From an uncultured Roseburia sp. (GTDB lineage Bacteria; Bacillota; Clostridia; Lachnospirales; Lachnospiraceae), in assembly GCA_900542495.1 (NCBI GenBank), contig UQNW01000021.1, positions 1 to 46,246 on the forward strand: a stretch of DNA of 46,246 nt, in the 5' to 3' direction. The notes under the pieces are model-generated. The model searched no databases, had not been told where the DNA came from, and saw only the letters and a program-made list of their open reading frames with translations. Positions 42,737 to 46,246 of the stretch are shown here, in pieces. The translations under genes were made by a program, and so were the position numbers. Position 1 is the first letter of the stretch. Each line of letters starts with the position of its first letter.

Positions 42737-44734
42737 TTATCTTCTTACTCTTTTTTTCGCATAACAGAATGCTGTAATCGCGCAGCCGGCAAATAATACC
42801 CATAATACTGCCATACTGCCGTTATCCCCTGTTTTTGGAGAAGATGTCACGGTCTCTGCTGTTGCAGAAGCTGTATTGTCCGTCTCTGTTGCCTGACTCT
42901 GTGCTAGTTCTGCTGTTGTTGTCGGATTTGTCACAGAGCTTCTCGGTGTTGTCGGATTTTCCGGTGTTGTAGGATTTGCTGGTGATGTTGGGTTTTCCGG
43001 TGTTGTAGGATTTTCTGGGTTTGTATTAGTTTCATCTGCTTCCGCAAAAATGAATGTACTAAAATGAGTTACTGTGAAAGTAATGGTACGGCTATTAATA
43101 TCATATGAATATCCATTTCCATTCGAAAAATTCTCATTGACTGTACCGTCAGCATTCATATGTAAAATAACAAGTTTACTGATATCGATTCCCCTTGGAA
43201 CAGGGATTGTAATTGTAACCGGCACTGCAAGTCCAGAAGCTGCTGTACTTACATTTGTCAGTGTAATTCCGAGTGGAATTGCATTTTTGTATTTGCTGTC
43301 CAATGTGGCAACATCCGCTTCTTTGGTAATCTTTAATCCGACATTTGATACCCCGTCATCTGCATTCAATGCTGCACCCAAAACTTTAATATTTGCTGTA
43401 TCAATATAAGCTTTTACATCCTCAGAAACATCATTTGCAACCGTAATTCCAGACATTTTCTCAATTGCTTCTACCGTTGCACGCGTATCACTGTTTGTCT
43501 GCATTGCTGTTCTAAGAGTTGCTGTATCAGTTTCTTTCAATCCATCTCTTAATGCTTTGGCAATCTCTGCTTTTTTTGTCTCGTCTGCTTCATTATAGAT
43601 TTTATTTAAAGTATCTGCATCTGCTTTCTCTACTGAATCCACGCCTGCCTGAACTAATACATCTTTTAATGTATTGTTAACCTCTTCACTGGACGATGTA
43701 GTATCATAAATATCCGTAAATACTTCGTCACTATTTAAATAGTTATCGATATCATTACTCTTCACAACAATTCCAACTTTATAATATTTATAGTCTTTTA
43801 TATAATCATTAAGATCTAATTCTATATCCTGATTACCAAGCCAAGCGCCACGACCATTTCCTCGTAACCATTGTTCGTTATCATTACTTCTATATATTGT
43901 TGCTTCAATGATTTTTCCCATCAATTGAGAATTTTGATCTACTCCCGGAATCGTCAAAATACCTTTTTTCCATTTCACTGTGGAAATATTTACTGGATCC
44001 AATTTCGCTGTAGGTTTTGTATAATTATATATCACTGTATTTACTTTTGTGGTAACAACACCATTTTTAACAATAAAATACTTAAATAAATATTCTCCTG
44101 ACCCACTAATACAATCTGATATATTAGCCTGTGCTTCTCCATCTGTAAAATAACAGTGTGTTTCTCCATGCCATTTACCACCATTCATGCGATGCGAAAA
44201 TGCATATATTGATCCTTCACCAGATTGATTACTTGAATCTTTTACGATAATCTTTCCATTTTTCACTTCAGCAGACACATCATCTAATGTTCCATTTACA
44301 TATTCAATACTCTCAGCATCATCCCTAAGTAGTCTGTCATAAAATGTCGAATCATATACATGACTGCAAATCAAGTCACCCTCTGCACTGATTAATGCCA
44401 CATATAATAGATCAAGTGTATTTCCGGAAACTTTCACTTCTACCTGTCGATTTTTTTGCTCAGTTGTCTCCTTTGCAAGATTAAACAATTCATCCATTGT
44501 ATAATTATATTCTTTCCCATTATACACATAATAAGCAATATACGCATTTTCTTCACTCGTAGTAATCTGATAGTTAAAAGCATTCTCTCCAATATCATAT
44601 GATATCGGTTTGATTTCAACCTTACCATTTATCGTCTCTGCCTTTGTCAATACCTGTGTCGGCAACATTGTCACTATTAAAATAGCTGCCATGCAGAGAG
44701 CCAACACATTCCACTTCATTCGTCTTTTCCTCAT
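42737..44734 (-). CDS. Cell-wall surface protein with PTTPEN repeats and SPKTGD sorting signal
   Basis: A 665-residue secreted protein. The signal peptide (RRMKWNVLALCMAAILIVTMLPTQVLTKA) is followed by a beta-rich body. A helical region at ~345-450 is rich in Asp/Ala/Lys/Thr (AGVDSVEKADADTLNKIYNEADETKK). A beta module then ends in FTVTHFSTFIFAE, related to modules of the 19488-21692 surface protein. The Pro-rich linker of NPTTPEN-type repeats lies at ~572-604. The C-terminus is SPKTGD, a hydrophobic helix and KKRVRR, a sortase-type signal. AAAGGAG lies ten bases before the ATG. The gene begins 103 bases from the left inverted repeat of the recombinase cassette, so its expression may be phase-variable. 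Confidence 0.82.
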   Translation of the reverse strand: MRKRRMKWNVLALCMAAILIVTMLPTQVLTKAETINGKVEIKPISYDIGENAFNYQITTSEENAYIAYYVYNGKEYNYTMDELFNLAKETTEQKNRQVEVKVSGNTLDLLYVALISAEGDLICSHVYDSTFYDRLLRDDAESIEYVNGTLDDVSAEVKNGKIIVKDSSNQSGEGSIYAFSHRMNGGKWHGETHCYFTDGEAQANISDCISGSGEYLFKYFIVKNGVVTTKVNTVIYNYTKPTAKLDPVNISTVKWKKGILTIPGVDQNSQLMGKIIEATIYRSNDNEQWLRGNGRGAWLGNQDIELDLNDYIKDYKYYKVGIVVKSNDIDNYLNSDEVFTDIYDTTSSSEEVNNTLKDVLVQAGVDSVEKADADTLNKIYNEADETKKAEIAKALRDGLKETDTATLRTAMQTNSDTRATVEAIEKMSGITVANDVSEDVKAYIDTANIKVLGAALNADDGVSNVGLKITKEADVATLDSKYKNAIPLGITLTNVSTAASGLAVPVTITIPVPRGIDISKLVILHMNADGTVNENFSNGNGYSYDINSRTITFTVTHFSTFIFAEADETNTNPENPTTPENPTSPANPTTPENPTTPRSSVTNPTTTAELAQSQATETDNTASATAETVTSSPKTGDNGSMAVLWVLFAGCAITAFCYAKKRVRR
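42945..43022. repeat. In-gene tandem repeats coding for PTTPEN-type units
   Basis: About four to five imperfect 18- to 24-base units encode NPENPTTPENPTSPANP-like sequence in the wall-spanning linker of the surface protein. Such repeats can change copy number by slippage. Confidence 0.8.
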
Positions 44735-44837
44735 AACTTTGTATCTCCTTTATCTTTGATTGTGATACAGCAACAAAATCAAACCCCTTATCCTATTTTC
44801 CAAAATAATGGTTATAATTTTATTAACTGCTTGGTAC

Positions 44838-44875
44838 GTTCGTCTTATTATGTAAAAGACGAACCTTTTTTCTTA
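44838..44875 (-). repeat. Left inverted repeat / putative recombinase core site
   Basis: On the plus strand GTTCGTCTT-ATTATGTAA-AAGACGAAC, then CCTTTTTTCTTA. The two 9-bp arms around a 9-bp spacer are the layout of a tyrosine-recombinase crossover site. Its reverse complement matches the right site at 45899-45934. It overlaps the recombinase stop codon. There is no T tract in the transcription direction, so it is not a normal terminator. Confidence 0.75.
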
Positions 44876-45787
44876 AAACATATTTACACACTTAGCTTTC
44901 TGTTTTAATGTCGCATGAACATATAAATCCATGGTAATCTGTGTGGAAGAATGCCCTAAAATAGAGGAAACTGTTTTACACTCAACCCCACTCTCAAGAC
45001 ACGAAGACGCAAACCCATGACGCAGCGAATGAAAATTATAATCAGAAAGATTACAGTGCTTTAAAATGGTTTTAAAATGTTTCTGCACATTCCGGGGCTC
45101 CGTACAATGTGTGGTTCCTGTCAGGAAATAACAATCCTCCGGTTTTCTTTTTTCTTTCAAACAGTTTTCCAAAAAATCAGGAATCGGTATCGTTCTTATC
45201 GATGAAAACGATTTTGGAGTTCGGATATATAGCATTGTTTTTGGAAGTCCTTCCCTGTAATTATCATTTTGAATCCGCGATACAGTCCTTTTTATCTCAA
45301 ATATTCCCGTGTCCAGATGAATATCTTCCCATTTCAATCCACACAATTCACCAATTCTGATACCTGTGCTTCGGCACAACAGAATCCCAAGTGCATATGT
45401 GTCATTTTTCTGTAATAAATATTCTTTGATACATGCACTTTCGTCCTCAAGCAGTACTTTAGATTCCAAACGGTGAACGGTAAGATAACAGTGATGTATC
45501 ATTTCTTCATATTTTTCGTTTTGCACTGCATGTTTTCTTAGAATCGTTTTCAAAACACGCAGCGCAGAATAAATGGTACTATCCGCATATTCTCTTTCCT
45601 GCAAATCTAAAACCAATTGTTCGAGATATGCCTTGTTCAATTTCATGACATCAATTTTCCCTAATTCCGTTTCAATCAGCTTTCTGATCAGATAACAGTA
45701 ATTTGCATACGTACTTTTTTTGATTTTTGTTTTTTGCTGTATCAGCCAATTTTCACACATTTCTTCTGTTTTTAAATCATTGTTCAT
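44873..45787 (-). CDS. Tyrosine recombinase / phage-type integrase (candidate DNA invertase)
   Basis: This 304-residue recombinase has a SAM-like N-terminal core-binding domain (residues ~10-90, WLIQQKTKIKKSTYANYCYLIRK) and a catalytic domain with all expected residues: Arg in STGIRIGELCGL, Lys in the RTPKSFSSIRTIPI hairpin, HxxR in HSLRHGFASS, His in LGHSSTQ and the nucleophile Tyr in MDLYVHATLKQK. It lacks the AP2-like arm-binding domain of many conjugative-element integrases, so it is short like invertases and simple integrases. I start it at ATG 45787, preceded by GAGGAACT. The whole gene sits between inverted near-identical palindromic sites. Confidence 0.93.
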   Translation of the reverse strand: MNNDLKTEEMCENWLIQQKTKIKKSTYANYCYLIRKLIETELGKIDVMKLNKAYLEQLVLDLQEREYADSTIYSALRVLKTILRKHAVQNEKYEEMIHHCYLTVHRLESKVLLEDESACIKEYLLQKNDTYALGILLCRSTGIRIGELCGLKWEDIHLDTGIFEIKRTVSRIQNDNYREGLPKTMLYIRTPKSFSSIRTIPIPDFLENCLKEKRKPEDCYFLTGTTHCTEPRNVQKHFKTILKHCNLSDYNFHSLRHGFASSCLESGVECKTVSSILGHSSTQITMDLYVHATLKQKAKCVNMF

Positions 45788-45843
45788 AGTTCCTCGTTTC
45801 CGCATTGTTCCTTATTTTTTGTTGAAACACAATGCAATTACAT

Positions 45844-45849
45844 ATTATA
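45844..45849 (-). promoter_or_regulatory. Candidate -10 box of the recombinase, inside the invertible segment
   Basis: The minus strand reads TATAAT at about 57 bases before the ATG. The -35 region is weak. Its position inside the repeat-flanked segment means it would turn away from the surface-protein gene on inversion. Confidence 0.4.
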
Positions 45850-45898
45850 AAAGGGTGTTACATCGCTTGCTTTTTGAATTGAAATATGCTAAATTAAA

Positions 45899-45934
45899 TA
45901 AGAAAGGGTTCGTCTTTTACATAAAAAGACGAAC
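45899..45934 (+). repeat. Right inverted repeat / putative recombinase core site
   Basis: TAAGAAAGG then GTTCGTCTT-TTACATAAA-AAGACGAAC. It matches the reverse complement of the left site (44838-44875) over about 34 bases, including the inner flank TAAGAAA and spacer TTACATAA, with few mismatches. It also forms a 12-bp hairpin (45906-45936) followed by CTTTTT on the plus strand, so it may also act as a terminator. Confidence 0.75.
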
Positions 45935-45965
45935 CCTTTTTCATATGGAATGCTTCCTCTTTAGA

Positions 45966-46139
45966 TTAAACTGCCTTATAACATCTCTCGCTGATCAGGG
46001 CATCATACACATCCGCAAGTGAAACAAGCTGCGCTGACATGGTTGCAAACTTTTCCGCAACAATTCTTGTGTATCCCTTCACACGCTAGATGTGCTCACC
46101 GCTTTCTAAGTTCCGGTACTCAACAATCGTACAAGCCAA
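45966..46139 (-). pseudogene. Decayed HD-type phosphohydrolase fragment
   Basis: One frame reads VEYRNLESGEHI, then TAG (46086-46088), then RVKGYTRIVAEKFA joined directly to AQLVSLADVYDALISERCYK and a stop at 45966-45968. The first part is the start of an HD domain in c-di-GMP-phosphodiesterase-like proteins and the second part (ADVYDALxSxRxYK) is its end. The HD catalytic centre between them is deleted. The fragment therefore carries a nonsense codon, a large internal deletion and a missing 5' end. Confidence 0.75.
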
Positions 46140-46141
46140 TC

Positions 46142-46184
46142 AAAAAAATAAGGAAACCATTGATTTTTCAAGGTTTCCTTATTT
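46142..46184 (-). terminator. Intrinsic terminator downstream of tRNA-Gly
   Basis: AAATAAGGAAACC / GGTTTCCTTATTT forms a 13-bp stem, extended by TTGA/TCAA in the loop, with a T run on the minus strand. It ends transcription coming from the tRNA. Confidence 0.9.
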
Positions 46185-46193
46185 ACAAAATAG

Positions 46194-46246
46194 AGCGGGT
46201 GATGGGAATCGAACCCACGTATCCAGCTTGGAAGGCTGGTGTTCTA
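46194..46246 (-). tRNA. tRNA-Gly(UCC), 3' part (runs off the right edge)
   Basis: On the minus strand the anticodon arm is CCAGC-CTTCCAA-GCTGG (anticodon TCC), followed by variable loop, T-arm TGGG-TTCGATT-CCCA and the acceptor 3' strand CACCCGC with discriminator T. CCA is not encoded (CTA follows). The D-arm and 5' half are outside the window. Confidence 0.95.

Noticed and set aside
42945..43022. CRISPR-like repeats
   Set aside because: They are in-frame codon repeats for Pro/Thr/Asn linker residues, short and without spacers; no CRISPR array was seen in the window.
44838..45934. Reading the recombinase repeats as plain terminators
   Set aside because: The left copy lacks a T tract in the transcription direction, and both copies match over the spacer and inner flank in inverted orientation, which terminators do not need.
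46194..46246. tRNA-Gly 3' end as the integration site of the recombinase cassette
   Set aside because: The candidate recombination sites are at 44838-44875 and 45899-45934 and share no sequence with the tRNA.

Overview
The window looks like a chromosome segment of a motile, Gram-positive, obligately anaerobic Clostridia species, most likely a Lachnospiraceae gut bacterium close to Roseburia or Agathobacter. This is inferred from gene content and style: strong AGGAGG ribosome binding sites, a CIRCE heat-shock operator, sortase-type surface proteins ending in SPKTGD, a GH2 enzyme paired with a GPH sugar transporter, chemotaxis genes and a PdaA-like deacetylase. No 16S gene or other decisive marker is present. 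Nearly all genes lie on the minus strand; htpG, an acetyltransferase and an AP endonuclease are the plus-strand exceptions.

Layout. Positions 1-900 hold the edge of a GC-rich accessory element, probably an integrative conjugative element with a ParB-like gene, abutting or inserted into a small AT-rich gene. An AlbA_2/Schlafen-type regulator and a nuclease remnant with a nonsense codon follow (1195-3104). A carbohydrate operon (GH2 hydrolase plus GPH symporter, 3185-6692) has a palindrome over its promoter. Next come an AgrC/LytTR two-component pair, a dCache chemoreceptor, a polysaccharide deacetylase and a large undescribed zinc-knuckle/charged-linker protein. htpG sits behind a perfect CIRCE element and is followed by a striking imperfect palindrome of about 316 bp. 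From 19.5 to 24.2 kb there is a surface protein, a lipoprotein with ten CxxC motifs and a membrane-bound LuxR-type regulator.

From 24 to 35 kb lie housekeeping genes (mnmA, ung), an orphan hisH-hisF pair coupled to an unknown membrane protein, a FliD-like protein, cheV and an OmpR-type two-component system. Positions 35-41.2 kb are a molybdenum block: modABC uptake, a MOSC-MogA fusion, moaA, moaC and a short MoeA-like protein, but no molybdopterin synthase genes.

The right end (42.7-46 kb) is the most unusual part. A surface-protein gene lies directly downstream of a tyrosine recombinase gene that is bracketed by about 36-bp inverted repeats. Each repeat is built like a recombinase core site, so this is a candidate self-inverting switch for surface-protein expression. 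Beyond it are a decayed HD-domain phosphohydrolase gene, a terminator and the 3' part of tRNA-Gly(UCC).
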